The notes beneath the pieces are model-generated. The model saw only the letters and a list, made by a program, of their open reading frames with translations. It was not told the origin of the DNA and ran no database searches. Below, piece after piece: positions 16,806 through 26,106 of a stretch of 64,000 bases of DNA (the stretch's first letter is position 1; each line of letters starts with the position of its first letter). The DNA comes from Streptomyces globosus. Lineage in GTDB: Bacteria; Actinomycetota; Actinomycetes; Streptomycetales; Streptomycetaceae. Made by a program: the position numbers and the translations under genes. The DNA lies in NCBI RefSeq assembly GCF_003325375.1, contig NZ_CP030864.1:310001-374000 (forward strand), written 5' to 3'.

Positions 16806-17956
16806 GCCTGGTCTCCCAGGGCGCTGCGGATGCGGGTGCGCAGGGTGGTGCGCAGGTCGGCGAAGGTGACGGGGTCGCCGAAGGCCTGGGCGAGGGCCTC
16901 GGCGGTGTCCTTGGTGTGGGGCTCGTCGGTGGGGAAGGTGTGGCTGGCGCCGTTGTAGAGGGGGGTGTCGCCCCAGACGCCGGTGGCCTGGAGGTGTTCC
17001 TTGGCCAGGCGGCGGGCGGAGGCGGCCTGGATGCCGGCTGCGGATGCGACGGGTTCTTCGAAGGCGGAGACGAGGTTGACCGGCTGGTCGGTGCGGGCAA
17101 CGACCGCGACGAGGCTGGGGCGGGTGCGGTGGGCGAAGGAGTTCTCGTAGCCGGTCGGTGCGGAGCGGGCGAAGCTGTCGACGAACCGGTCGAGGGCGTC
17201 GAGGGCAGCTTCGGTGTCGCCGCCGAGGTTGGCGGTGAGCTGGGGGAAGCCGACGGTGGCGTAGCGGTAGAGGGTGGCGGAGTTGAAGCCGATGGTGCCG
17301 ATCATTCCGGCGCCGGTCTCGTCCCGCTCGTTTTGGTCGTCGACGGCGGTGAAGTAGTCGAATTCCAGCTGTGTTTCATGGGTGGACAGGGCGTGGGCGA
17401 CCTGGACGGCAGCGTCGACGTTGAGCTTGGGAATGTCGGCGACCATGCGGCCGAAGAGGGCCACGCCGACGGGGTGGCCGGTGGCGAAGGCGTCGGCCAC
17501 GGGCAGTTCCTTCAGCGCTTCAGCCAGGAGCTTGTCGTCGAGGGCGGCGAGGTCGGCGGCGTTGCCGGTGACCAGGGCGGCGACGGCGTCGAGCTGGGCG
17601 TTGCCGTAAAAGAGGAGATAGGCGGTGTCTCCCGCCTTCTTGCCCTGGCTGATGCCGAGCTGGACCAGGAGGGCCGCGGCGATCCGTTCGGCAGCGGGAC
17701 GGTCGAGGCCGGCGCCGGCGGCGATGCGGGTGGTGAGTTCGCCGGTGATGCGCCTGGTGCGGGTGGCGCGCCCGGGCTCGGGGGTGTGCTCGTCGAAGTG
17801 GCGGCGGGTGGCCCGCTTCCAGGCCTGGGAGGAGACACGGGAGCGGCGCACGCCGCCGTAGACGGCTTCCTTGGGGTTGCCCTGGTCGTCGCGGTTCAAG
17901 TTGGCCGGCGGGACGGTCTGGATGATGTGTACGTCGACGTAAAGGCGCTGGTTCAT
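16802..17956 (-). CDS. cas7e: Cas7e, Cascade backbone
   Basis: 384 residues. The family start YVDVHIIQTVPPANLNRDD and the NPKEAVYGGVRRSRVSSQAW segment (crRNA-binding) are present, and FTAVDDQNERDETGAGMIGT matches the thumb region. Six copies form the helical crRNA-binding backbone in characterised I-E systems. The ATG at 17956 begins the conserved start. A 128-base gap separates it from cse2; it overlaps cas5e by four bases. Confidence 0.96.
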   Translation of the reverse strand: MNQRLYVDVHIIQTVPPANLNRDDQGNPKEAVYGGVRRSRVSSQAWKRATRRHFDEHTPEPGRATRTRRITGELTTRIAAGAGLDRPAAERIAAALLVQLGISQGKKAGDTAYLLFYGNAQLDAVAALVTGNAADLAALDDKLLAEALKELPVADAFATGHPVGVALFGRMVADIPKLNVDAAVQVAHALSTHETQLEFDYFTAVDDQNERDETGAGMIGTIGFNSATLYRYATVGFPQLTANLGGDTEAALDALDRFVDSFARSAPTGYENSFAHRTRPSLVAVVARTDQPVNLVSAFEEPVASAAGIQAASARRLAKEHLQATGVWGDTPLYNGASHTFPTDEPHTKDTAEALAQAFGDPVTFADLRTTLRTRIRSALGDQA

Positions 17957-18084
17957 CGGATGGCTCCAAGATCGTGTGAAGGCGGCAGTACGCGCGGACG
18001 GCGCGCCTGCGGGCAGATGGAGGGCCCGCCGCGAGGGCAGCCGGCGGGCAGGGTGGGGAGGAGCAGGCGTCAGCCGACAGGGCC

Positions 18085-18672
18085 CTACGGGGTTTTCTGG
18101 GGCCGGGCGTGGTAGTCCAGGCCCCAGCGGCGGCGTACGCGGTTGCGGGAGTCGGGCCGGTTCCATCGGAGGACGTCGGCAGCCAGGAGGGTGTAGTCGA
18201 GGGGCTGCTTGATGTCCCTCAGCTGGGTGACCAGACCGCGCAGGCGCAGCTGGAGCGCTGCCGTCGATGTCGCGGAGAAGGTCTGCTGGAAGCGTGCGTC
18301 GACCGCGTCCTCGCTGGTGCGGTCGTGCAGGCGCAGGGCGCGCATGGCGCGGCCGAGGCTGACTCCGTCGCGGTGCATCGGCTGGTCCTGGCTCTGCTGG
18401 TGCAGCCCGTAGAGGGCGAGCGCGATGTGCTCGGCCTCCTGGGCGGCGGAGACTTCGCCGCGGCGCGCGGCGAAGTCGTCGACTTCGCAGGTGTAGAAGC
18501 GGAACATCTCGAGCACGGTGCCGGCGGGACGGGACAGGCCCTTGCGCAGGACGGCGAGGTCCTCGCCGGGCGGGCGCCGCTGAGCGGCGGTCCCGGACGT
18601 GTGCCTCCACTTGCCGTCGGCGCCGATGTAGCGGTGCCAGATCCTCTGCGTGGAGTGCTCTTCTTCGGTCAT
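18085..18672 (-). CDS. cse2: Cse2 (Cas11e), Cascade small subunit
   Basis: 195 residues, all-helical, with FRFYTCEVDDFAARRGEVSA, ALYGLHQQSQ and RWNRPDSRNRVRRRWGLDYH at the C-terminus, the pattern of CasB/Cse2. Two copies stabilise the target strand in Cascade. The gene lies 183 bases after cas8e and 128 before cas7e, looser spacing than the rest of the operon. Confidence 0.93.
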   Translation of the reverse strand: MTEEEHSTQRIWHRYIGADGKWRHTSGTAAQRRPPGEDLAVLRKGLSRPAGTVLEMFRFYTCEVDDFAARRGEVSAAQEAEHIALALYGLHQQSQDQPMHRDGVSLGRAMRALRLHDRTSEDAVDARFQQTFSATSTAALQLRLRGLVTQLRDIKQPLDYTLLAADVLRWNRPDSRNRVRRRWGLDYHARPQKTP

Positions 18673-18855
18673 GACCGTATCCAGACGTGATGAGACTGCG
18701 GTGCCGTGAAGGAGGGCGCGGGCATGCGCAAGGGGGAGTGCCCTGGGGTATGCCGGGAGTCCTGCGGCCGGAGGGCGGTGCGGGAACGGGCCGCGCGGGG
18801 CCTGCGGCCTCAGGGCCGCGAGGCCGTCGAAGGGCCGTGGCCGCGGCGGTGCCGT

Positions 18856-20562
18856 CTAAGTGCTGCCGAGGGCGGCGCTGTTGCGTCGGTGGGCGTCGGC
18901 GCGGTGGAGGATCTCCGCTCGGCGCCTGCGGAAGGACGCCTCGGCGGACGAGGCGCGGTGGGTGTGCTCCGGCTTGCCTTCGCCTTGGGAGGTGGTTCTG
19001 CCGGCGAAGGCCCCGACCGGCACGGCCTGCAGCAGGCGGTCGACGATGTCCTCGGTTCGGGACCAGGCCAGCTGCTCCCAGGCGAGCTGGCCGGCCTCGA
19101 TGCGTTCGAGGTCCTCTACGCCCCTCATCCCCGTGAGCAGGCGCCGCACCAGCGGGTCCAGCGCGTGCAGGACGAATTCGCCGGGGCGCTGGCCCTTGTC
19201 CCAGGGGATCGGGTCGCTACCGAGGGCGCGCCTGAGGTCGGCGGTCAGGTGGTTGACGGCCGTGGCCAGCTCTTCGGCCTGGGCGGCCACTTCGAGGAGG
19301 GCGGCGCGGACGTCGCTGTCGGCGTCCAGTGCGGCCAGCGGCAGGGGCAGGGCGTCGAACATGACGTCGTCGATGACGGCCGACTGGTTGCCGTAGGCGA
19401 TGCCGCACAGTTCCACCCGCAGCGGATACCCTTCGCCGAGTTCGCTGACGAGGCCGCCGGCCTGGTCGAGGATCTTGCTGGTGGCGAATCCGCTGGTTTT
19501 CTCCCCTGCCTCCCGGGACTCGCGTTCGGCTGCCAGGAGTGCGTCGAGTCCCCTCCAGGCGGCCTTCCCCGGCTGGAGGCGCAGCGGGCGGCGCGGCAGG
19601 GCAGCGCCGGACTTGGCCTTGCCGGAGGTGCGGCTTCCGATCGGTTCGAGGCGCCACATGGTGTGCGGCTCGGTCTCGGGGGTGTGGGTCATCCGGTCCC
19701 CGGCGGCGACCAGGACCCGGGTCACCCGCAGGCCTTCGTCGGTGTCTTCGGGGAAGAGCCGGATCCTGCGGGACTGCCAGGTCCACAGGTCCAGAAGCCC
19801 TTCGGGGGCACGGGTCTGCCACTGCGGGCTGCCGACCGAGCGGGGGGCTGACGGGTCGCGCCTCTTCCACTGCGGCAGGTCGGTCGAGGTCGGCGGGGCG
19901 CCGACCGGGATGTTCAGTAGCAGCGTCTCGAACAGGGTCCGGCCGGCGAGCAGCGTCACGCCCAGCTGCCCCAGCGGGCCGGTCGGGTTGCCCGTGGTCT
20001 TGCCCGCCTTCGCCTGCGGGTCGCCGACCGCGCCGGTCTTAATGGCTGCGGTGTCCCAGCAGTGGGCGTGCAGCAGCCAGTGCGCTGCCTGCGCCGGCGT
20101 CAGCGAGTAGGAGTCGCCCTCCGTGCGCGAGGCGAACAGGGGCACGTTGTTGCCGGTGGCCGAGGTGGCGACGATCAGAGCTGCGTTCTTCGTCTCGCCC
20201 TTCGCAGTGGACAGCCCGCCCACCTGACCGAAGGGCCGCACCGGATCGAACAGGTCGAACAGATCCCGGTGCGCATCGAGGTAGTCCTCGAGCGTCTGGC
20301 GCTGCTGCGGCGACCACCGGCCGGCGGCGTGCCAGGCCGCCCACTCCCGCTCGTCGGCCGGGCGGCCGAGCGCGGCGACGACCACCGCAAGCATCACCTG
20401 CCGCAGGACGGCGGCCTTCTGGGTGGGGATCTCCACCACCAGGTCGCCGAACTCGTGCGCCTCGACAAGCGCCGTCCGCAGGGAGCGCCGCTGTGCCGGA
20501 CCACCGGTGGCCGAGGGTAAGAGCAGCCACGGATCATCGGTCAGGAAGAAGGCATGAGTCAT
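18856..20562 (-). CDS. cas8e: Cas8e (Cse1), Cascade large subunit
   Basis: 568 residues. The start MTHAFFLTDDPWLLL has AAGGGG 5 bases upstream. The N-terminal domain includes WHAAGRWSPQQRQTLEDYLD and the FDLFDPVRPFGQVGGL loop; LLNIPVGAPPTSTDLPQWKR and LDLWTWQSRRIRLF match the zinc/PAM-reading body of Cse1. The four-helix bundle ends the protein. Cas8e recognises the PAM and recruits Cas3. It begins the Cascade part of the operon, with 282 bases back to the cas3 stop. Confidence 0.95.
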   Translation of the reverse strand: MTHAFFLTDDPWLLLPSATGGPAQRRSLRTALVEAHEFGDLVVEIPTQKAAVLRQVMLAVVVAALGRPADEREWAAWHAAGRWSPQQRQTLEDYLDAHRDLFDLFDPVRPFGQVGGLSTAKGETKNAALIVATSATGNNVPLFASRTEGDSYSLTPAQAAHWLLHAHCWDTAAIKTGAVGDPQAKAGKTTGNPTGPLGQLGVTLLAGRTLFETLLLNIPVGAPPTSTDLPQWKRRDPSAPRSVGSPQWQTRAPEGLLDLWTWQSRRIRLFPEDTDEGLRVTRVLVAAGDRMTHTPETEPHTMWRLEPIGSRTSGKAKSGAALPRRPLRLQPGKAAWRGLDALLAAERESREAGEKTSGFATSKILDQAGGLVSELGEGYPLRVELCGIAYGNQSAVIDDVMFDALPLPLAALDADSDVRAALLEVAAQAEELATAVNHLTADLRRALGSDPIPWDKGQRPGEFVLHALDPLVRRLLTGMRGVEDLERIEAGQLAWEQLAWSRTEDIVDRLLQAVPVGAFAGRTTSQGEGKPEHTHRASSAEASFRRRRAEILHRADAHRRNSAALGST

Positions 20563-20844
20563 CAGCACCCCTTGAAGGAATCTCTTATGTTTAACGCTAG
20601 CAGCGGGGTTGAGGCGCACAGGTGCTTTCTCTACAACCAGGTGCGACAATCCGGGAGTTGACCCCGCCCGGCTCGCACCACGCGGTCCACGCAGGCGGGG
20701 ATGGTCCCCTCTTGTGTTTGCGTCACAGCCCGGGGCTCACCTCGTCCCCGCCACGCGGGGTACCGAGCCGCCGGGCCCCGCCCGGCGGCTCACCACACCC
20801 GCCCATCCCCGCCGCAGAGCCCACAGAACCGGCCCTGCGCCCCC
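20563..20844 (-). promoter_or_regulatory. cas3-cas8e intergenic region, probable Cascade promoter
   Basis: 282 bases separate cas3 from cas8e, the longest gap in the cas set. The part nearest cas8e is AT-rich (GCGTTAAACATAAGAG on the minus strand), fitting a promoter. Further upstream are two blocks resembling parts of the CRISPR repeat hairpin (20691-20707 and 20742-20763). The promoter assignment is inferred from position and composition. Confidence 0.4.
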
Positions 20845-23727
20845 CTACAGCTGCCGCAAGCCGAACTCCGCGTCATAGGACACCGTGAAGTCACCGACAC
20901 GGGCCCTGCCCGAGCCGTCCAGCACCAGGGCGCGGGCGCGCCGCAGCCACGGATGCCCGTGCCAACCCGGCAGCGGCTTCAGCCCCAGAGCCGGCTGCGT
21001 CAGGGAGGGAGGCAGCCTGACCGTCGAGCCCACCACCTCGTCCAGGACCTCGGCCGCCACGTCCCCGTTGACGCTCAAAGCCCGTCCCGCCAGGGTCCGG
21101 TACACCTCATCGCCCTCCTGGCGCACCACGAGAACGACCTCCACGGACTCGTCTCCGTCACGCACCGCCGCCCGCAGCGCATCCTCGTCGCTGCCGCCGG
21201 ATCCCGCGTAGTGCAGGCCCGCGAGGGTCCGGCGCTCGTGATCACCCGGGCCCGTCAGCAGGAAGCCGCGGGCAACTGCGGCGCGGCCACGGTCCGCCTG
21301 CTCCTGCGCCTGGCGGGCAGCCTCCCCTGTCTCCCGCCACGCTTCGGGAACAAGGGCAGCATCCGACCCGTACACGCTCTCCACCAGCCGGGGGACGTCT
21401 CCCGGAAACGACCAGTCCCCGCCCGGCACAGGCAGGACGGCAGCGGTCCGCAGCAGCAGATGGCGCCCGTAGATCATTTCGCTGCCGTAGCCGAACACCG
21501 GCTCGCGGCCCGGGCGCGGCTCGAAGCCGGTGACGAACGCCTTCGGCGCGCGCAGCCGTTCCGGACGCCAGGTGCCCTCGTGCCGGTGCAGCCGTCCCAT
21601 GCGCTGCAGCAGGAGGTCGACGGGGGCAAGGTCGGTGACCAGCAGGTCGGCATCGACATCGAAGGACTGCTCGGCCAGCTGGGTCGCCACCAGGATCAGC
21701 CTCCCGCCCCGCGGCCTCGGCGCCCGCGGCCCCAGCAGACGCAGGCACTCCTCCGTGAGGTCCGCGCGCCGTGCCACCGTGAAGCGGGCGTGCAGCAGCC
21801 GCACCTCGGCCTCACCGAAGCGGCCGCGCAGCTCCTCATAGAGACTCTGCGCCCGTCCCACCGAATTCCGGATGACCAGCGCGGTCCCCCCGCCGGCCAG
21901 CTCCTCCGCCAGCAGGTCGGCTACAGCGGCGTCCGCCTCTGCCTGCAGCCGCAGCCTGTCCTCACGCGAGGAACCCGCACCGGGCAGTCGCTCCGGCAGC
22001 ACGCCGACCGCCACCGGGAGGTCCGCCCGCCAGCTGTCCGTCGAATCGGTATGGAACTGCGGCTGCCGGGCATCGTCCAGCCACGCAGCTGTCACACTCG
22101 GATAGCCCGCCGGGGCGGGAACGCACACCTCAAGCTCCGCCCGCGACGCAGCCCCCGCCAGGTATGCCTCGAACAGAGCCTGCCGCTGTGCCGGCGCCAG
22201 CGTCGCCGAGAGAGCCACCACAGGCACACCGGCCTGCCCCAGCCACCGCAGCGCCTCTCCCAGGAACTGGCCCATGTACACGTCGCACGCATGGACCTCG
22301 TCCAGCACGACGACCTTGCCCGCAAGCCCTGCCATCCGCAGCATCACGTGCCGCGTACGCGTCGCCGCATACAACAGCTGATCGACTGTACCCACGACGA
22401 ACGGCGCGAGCAGCCCCCGCTTCGGCCCCAGAAACCACTCCGCGGGCGCATGCCGCTCCTGCTCACCGCACTCCGCGTGCCCCACACCGTAGGGGTCGTC
22501 GTCCATGCCGTACTCGTCGACGCCGCGGAACGCCTCGTCTGCGGACGCGCCCGCGTTCTCCAGGAGCTCCTTCCACTCGCTGTTGAACGCCCGCTTGCCG
22601 TGCAGCAGCACCACCCGGGAGGCGAGCTCAGGGTCGACGGCCCCCAGCCAGCGCCGCGTGCGCGTGAACATCGGATCGCTTGTCGCCTGGGTCGGCATCC
22701 CCACGAAAACACCGTCCGCCCCGAACCTCGCGGCCAGGACTTCCGCCGCCGCGTGAGCCGCCTCCGTCTTCCCTTCCCCCATGGGAGCCTCGATCACCAT
22801 CAGCCCCGGACCGCCTATACGGCGCGCGGCCTCGACCACCATGGCCTGCGAGGGCCTGGGCGTGTAGCCGAACCGGTCCAAGAACGCCTCAGGTCCCGGC
22901 AGTGCCAAAGCCCCCCAGCCGTGCTGCAAGCCAAGGGCGGCCCACGCCTTGGCTGCCCGTCCACGCGACTCGCCCAGACTCACCCGCTCCAGATCGTCGA
23001 TGCCCTGGAAGTGACGCTCGTCGCTCGCGATCCAGTCGGCCATCACCACCAAACCGCTCAACTGCAACTGCAGGGCCCGCGACGGGACCGCCACCGGCTC
23101 GACCTCCCCCAGGCCCCCGAAGCCCAGCTCCCCCGTGAAGGCATCCACCACGGCTTCCTGCACCCGGCGCCAGACCCCTCGGCCCCTCAATTGCCCCTTC
23201 GCCGACCCCGGCTCCTGCACATCCTTCAACGACGGAAACGCACCGTGATGCCCTGCAACCAACGGCCACGTCCAGTCCACCTGCTCCGGGCCCCAGCCCG
23301 CCGCAGTCAACAGCTCACGTGCCACCAGCCCGCCGGCCCAGTCATGACGCCAGCGCCGCTTGTTCTTTACCCCCGCCACAGCCGCCGACTCGACCCACGT
23401 CAGCCCTGACTGCCGCACCGCTTCGGCACCCTCGGGCCACAGCCGCTGGTGCACCGGCGTCGCCTTCCCGCAGTCATGAACGCCGCAGAGCCAGGCGAAC
23501 AACCGCCGGCCGCGGTCCGGCCCCCCGGCAACCTCGTTCAGCGCCGACCGCGTCGACGGGGCGAGAAAGTCCTCCCACAGCAACTCCGCAACCGCGGCGG
23601 TATCCAGCAGGTGCGCCATCAGCAGGCTCGTCGTACCCCCTGCCCGCTCCCGCGACTTCCCCCACAACACGGCCAAAGCCCCCACGACAGCAGGCTCGTA
23701 CCGCCCACCCAAGCGCCCTAAGTCCAC
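20845..23727 (-). CDS. cas3: Cas3, HD nuclease-helicase
   Basis: About 960 residues from a GTG at 23727 with GGAGG just upstream; the frame stays open further upstream, so the start is uncertain by tens of codons. HD nuclease domain: MAHLLDTA near residue 40, GVHDCGK at ~82-88, RHDWAG at ~128 and AGHHGAF at ~159. SF2 helicase domain: EAPMGEGKTEA Walker A at ~313, LDEVHACD, ALSATLAP, and the late motif LLQRMGRLHRH. All catalytic motifs look intact. Cas3 is recruited by Cascade to unwind and degrade target DNA. Confidence 0.94.
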   Translation of the reverse strand: MDLGRLGGRYEPAVVGALAVLWGKSRERAGGTTSLLMAHLLDTAAVAELLWEDFLAPSTRSALNEVAGGPDRGRRLFAWLCGVHDCGKATPVHQRLWPEGAEAVRQSGLTWVESAAVAGVKNKRRWRHDWAGGLVARELLTAAGWGPEQVDWTWPLVAGHHGAFPSLKDVQEPGSAKGQLRGRGVWRRVQEAVVDAFTGELGFGGLGEVEPVAVPSRALQLQLSGLVVMADWIASDERHFQGIDDLERVSLGESRGRAAKAWAALGLQHGWGALALPGPEAFLDRFGYTPRPSQAMVVEAARRIGGPGLMVIEAPMGEGKTEAAHAAAEVLAARFGADGVFVGMPTQATSDPMFTRTRRWLGAVDPELASRVVLLHGKRAFNSEWKELLENAGASADEAFRGVDEYGMDDDPYGVGHAECGEQERHAPAEWFLGPKRGLLAPFVVGTVDQLLYAATRTRHVMLRMAGLAGKVVVLDEVHACDVYMGQFLGEALRWLGQAGVPVVALSATLAPAQRQALFEAYLAGAASRAELEVCVPAPAGYPSVTAAWLDDARQPQFHTDSTDSWRADLPVAVGVLPERLPGAGSSREDRLRLQAEADAAVADLLAEELAGGGTALVIRNSVGRAQSLYEELRGRFGEAEVRLLHARFTVARRADLTEECLRLLGPRAPRPRGGRLILVATQLAEQSFDVDADLLVTDLAPVDLLLQRMGRLHRHEGTWRPERLRAPKAFVTGFEPRPGREPVFGYGSEMIYGRHLLLRTAAVLPVPGGDWSFPGDVPRLVESVYGSDAALVPEAWRETGEAARQAQEQADRGRAAVARGFLLTGPGDHERRTLAGLHYAGSGGSDEDALRAAVRDGDESVEVVLVVRQEGDEVYRTLAGRALSVNGDVAAEVLDEVVGSTVRLPPSLTQPALGLKPLPGWHGHPWLRRARALVLDGSGRARVGDFTVSYDAEFGLRQL

Positions 23728-24087
23728 CAGACCTCCAACCACCGCACGTCCAGAGCCACCACACCCTAGAAGGCCACACTGACAACGCGAGCGACCTGCG
23801 AAAACGCCAAGCAGAGCACCGATCGATGAACCAGACGCACGCATGCCAATACGTGAAATGTCCGAACCCACCCGCAGCGACCCCACGAGCGCTGGGCCTG
23901 CGAAACCGAGGGCGTGGGCCGCCACAGCCCTCCTCGGGTTCGCCTCGACCGCTGGCATGCTGGCCAGCCAACACGCGGCTGTCCACGTCTTTCCGGCGGC
24001 CCAGTGGACTTCGAGCACGGGCACCCCCGCAGGCGCGAGTACCCTCCGAAGCCCGCCCCTGCAACACCTTCCGGTCCCGATCTCACC
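23728..24087. other. interval between cas3 and the old end of array 2
   Basis: 360 bases with no supportable gene. It should contain the cas3 promoter on the minus strand. Array 2 transcripts also run leftward into it, so readthrough of array 2 could feed the cas operon. Confidence 0.4.
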
Positions 24088-24166
24088 GGAGCAGCCCCGC
24101 GGTGCGGGGTCGAGCAGGTCGACGACCGTTGACGTACAGGGCCTCCAGCGCAACTTGCTCAGCCAC

Positions 24167-24316
24167 GGAGCATCCCCGCGCCCGCAGGGTCGACTGCACG
24201 GGAGCGGCGGCGGGGGCACCCTGGCCCGGAGCATCCCCGCGCCAGCGGGGTCGACTTGCCCATGTGGCCGGTGAACACCTGGCCGAACGGAGCATCCCCG
24301 CGCCCGCGGGGTCGAC
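24167..24316. repeat. older spacer-pair duplication, copy 1
   Basis: A repeat-spacer-repeat-spacer-repeat block identical in both 33-base spacers to 25145-25294. The repeats differ from the other copy at two positions (CGCAGGG in the 24167 repeat; GGAG against GGGG in the 24228/25206 repeat), while both copies share the unusual GCCAGCGGGG core. Flanking spacers differ. Confidence 0.9.
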
Positions 24317-24377
24317 GCCGACGGCGGCTCGGCGTGACGGACGGCCTTCGGAGCATCCCCGCGCCCGCGGGGTCGAC

Positions 24378-24989
24378 GCGGCGGGGGTCAGTGGGTCAGC
24401 ATCCGTCGTACGGAGCATCCCCGCGCCCGCGGGGTCGACTACGCGTCCACTGGGTCCGTCTTACGTGCCACCGGAGCATCTCCGCGCCCGCGGGGTCGAC
24501 ACCGCGGGCACCGTCACCGGGATCGACACCACGGGAGCATCCCCGCGCCCGCGGGGTCGACCGGTAGCGCGCAACTGCGCAGCGGTCGTGGCACGGAGCA
24601 TCCCCGCGCCCGCGGGGTCGACGTCGGGAGGGGAGCGGCCGCGAGCCGGGCCTGCGGAGCATCCCCGCGCCCGCGGGGTCGACGCGGCGGGGGTCAGTGG
24701 GTCAGCATCCGTCGTACGGAGCATCCCCGCGCCCGCGGGGTCGACTACGCGTCCACTGGGTCCGTCTTACGTGCCACCGGAGCATCTCCGCGCCCGCGGG
24801 GTCGACACCGCGGGCACCGTCACCGGGATCGACACCACGGGAGCATCCCCGCGCCCGCGGGGTCGACCGGTAGCGCGCAACTGCGCAGCGGTCGTGGCAC
24901 GGAGCATCCCCGCGCCCGCGGGGTCGACGTCGGGAGGGGAGCGGCCGCGAGCCGGGCCTGCGGAGCATCCCCGCGCCCGCGGGGTCGAC
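24378..24989. repeat. perfect 306-base tandem duplication of five spacer-repeat units
   Basis: Positions 24378-24683 are repeated exactly at 24684-24989: five spacers in the same order (34, 33, 33, 33, 33 bases) with their repeats, including the rare CATCTCC repeat variant in both copies. Identity of the variant shows a single segmental event, not independent acquisition. Confidence 0.92.
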
Positions 24990-25144
24990 GTGGACGGGTT
25001 CCCGGAGTACGGATACTGGCTCGGAGTATCCCCGCGCCCGCGGGGTCGACACGAAACGGGGGCTGCCCTGTCTCCCTTGGCGAGGAGCATCCCCGCGCCC
25101 GCGGGGTCGACGCGGCGCAGCTCGAACAGGGCGTCGCCGAGGGC

Positions 25145-25294
25145 GGAGCATCCCCGCGCCCGCGGGGTCGACTGCACGGGAGCGGCGGCGGGGGCACCCT
25201 GGCCCGGGGCATCCCCGCGCCAGCGGGGTCGACTTGCCCATGTGGCCGGTGAACACCTGGCCGAACGGAGCATCCCCGCGCCCGCGGGGTCGAC
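25145..25294. repeat. older spacer-pair duplication, copy 2
   Basis: Second copy of the two-spacer block at 24167-24316, 978 bases away and separated from it by the five-spacer tandem duplication and other units. Confidence 0.9.
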
Positions 25295-25904
25295 AGAACG
25301 ACCAGATCGGCCGCCTCGATCTTCCCCGGAGCATCCCCGCGCCCGCGGGGTCGACGCCGTGCCCGTTCCCTCAGCCGGATCCCCATCCGGAGCATCCCCG
25401 CGCCCGCGGGGTCGACGCGCAGATCAGCATCGGCGCCACCGGCATGGCCGGAGCATCCCCGCGCCCGCGGGGTCGACGGCGCGCACGATAGCGCGCGGCA
25501 CGCGGTCTCCGGAGCATCCCCGCACCCGCGGGGTCCACTGGGTACGTGCGCCCGCACCCGTGCGCATCGCCGGAGCATCCCCGCACCCGCGGGGTCCACG
25601 GCGCCCGGCCACCCCCCACGCCGCTCATCAGCGGAGCATCCCCGCACCCGCGGGGTCCACAGACGCCCCCGCTGCCGCCGCAGTGGGGGCGCAGGAGCAT
25701 CCCCGCACCCGCGGGGTCCACGCAGCCACACCCAGCTCGCCCGCCAGAGACCCCGGAGCATCCCCGCACCCGCGGGGTCCACGCGCCGCCGGGATGACGT
25801 GTCCGTGAGGGCCGCGGAGCATCCCCGCACCCGCGGGGTCCACGTTGAACTCGGCGGCGGCCTGGCGGACCTGTTCGGAGCATCCCCGCACCCGCGGGGT
25901 CCAC

Positions 25905-25953
25905 ACTTGCTGAGCTGGGGGTATGTCAGCTGAGGTAGCCGTTTTCATTCAGT
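25905..25953 (-). promoter_or_regulatory. CRISPR leader of array 2
   Basis: Aligns with the leader of array 1 (shared TGAGCTGGGG and GTTTTCATT at the same spacing) and lies at the same side. It should drive leftward array transcription and guide Cas1-Cas2 integration. The next 150 bases to the lanthipeptide cluster show no gene. Confidence 0.75.
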
Positions 25954-26106
25954 CGCATGAAACGGCACTTCCTTAACATGACCGCGGTTCGACAGTGACA
26001 TCCGTCATGGCTCACACGGTACAGCCCAGGCCTATCCGGCTGCTCCTCGCTTATGGCGGCGCCGCTCCGGCATGCAGCGCCACCGGGTAGTTCAGTGGCC
26101 CGCCCG

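Larger units (their letters stand above)
24088..25904 (-). CRISPR. CRISPR array 2, type I-E, 29 repeats plus a degenerate terminal repeat
   Basis: Repeats of 28 bases start at 24167, 24228, 24289, 24350, 24412 and on to 25877; period is 61 except two 62-base units (34-base spacers after 24350 and 24656). A degenerate repeat (24088-24114) lies 79 bases before the first intact one and marks the old, leader-distal end. Repeats up to 25450 have the core GCGCCCGCGGGGTCGAC. From 25511 to 25877 the core is GCACCCGCGGGGTCCAC, so seven leader-proximal repeats form a separate class. Other variants: GGAGCATCTCC at 24473 and 24779, GGAGTAT at 25023, GGGGCAT at 25206. The leader is on the right and transcription is leftward. 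Confidence 0.97.

Noticed and set aside
14296..18115. Plus-strand frames of 450-600 residues opposite the cas genes
   Set aside because: Gly/Val/Glu-rich shadows of the minus-strand cas operon.
24083..25948. Long open frames across CRISPR array 2
   Set aside because: Periodic translations of CRISPR repeats; also the reason the apparent cas3 frame extends to 24234.
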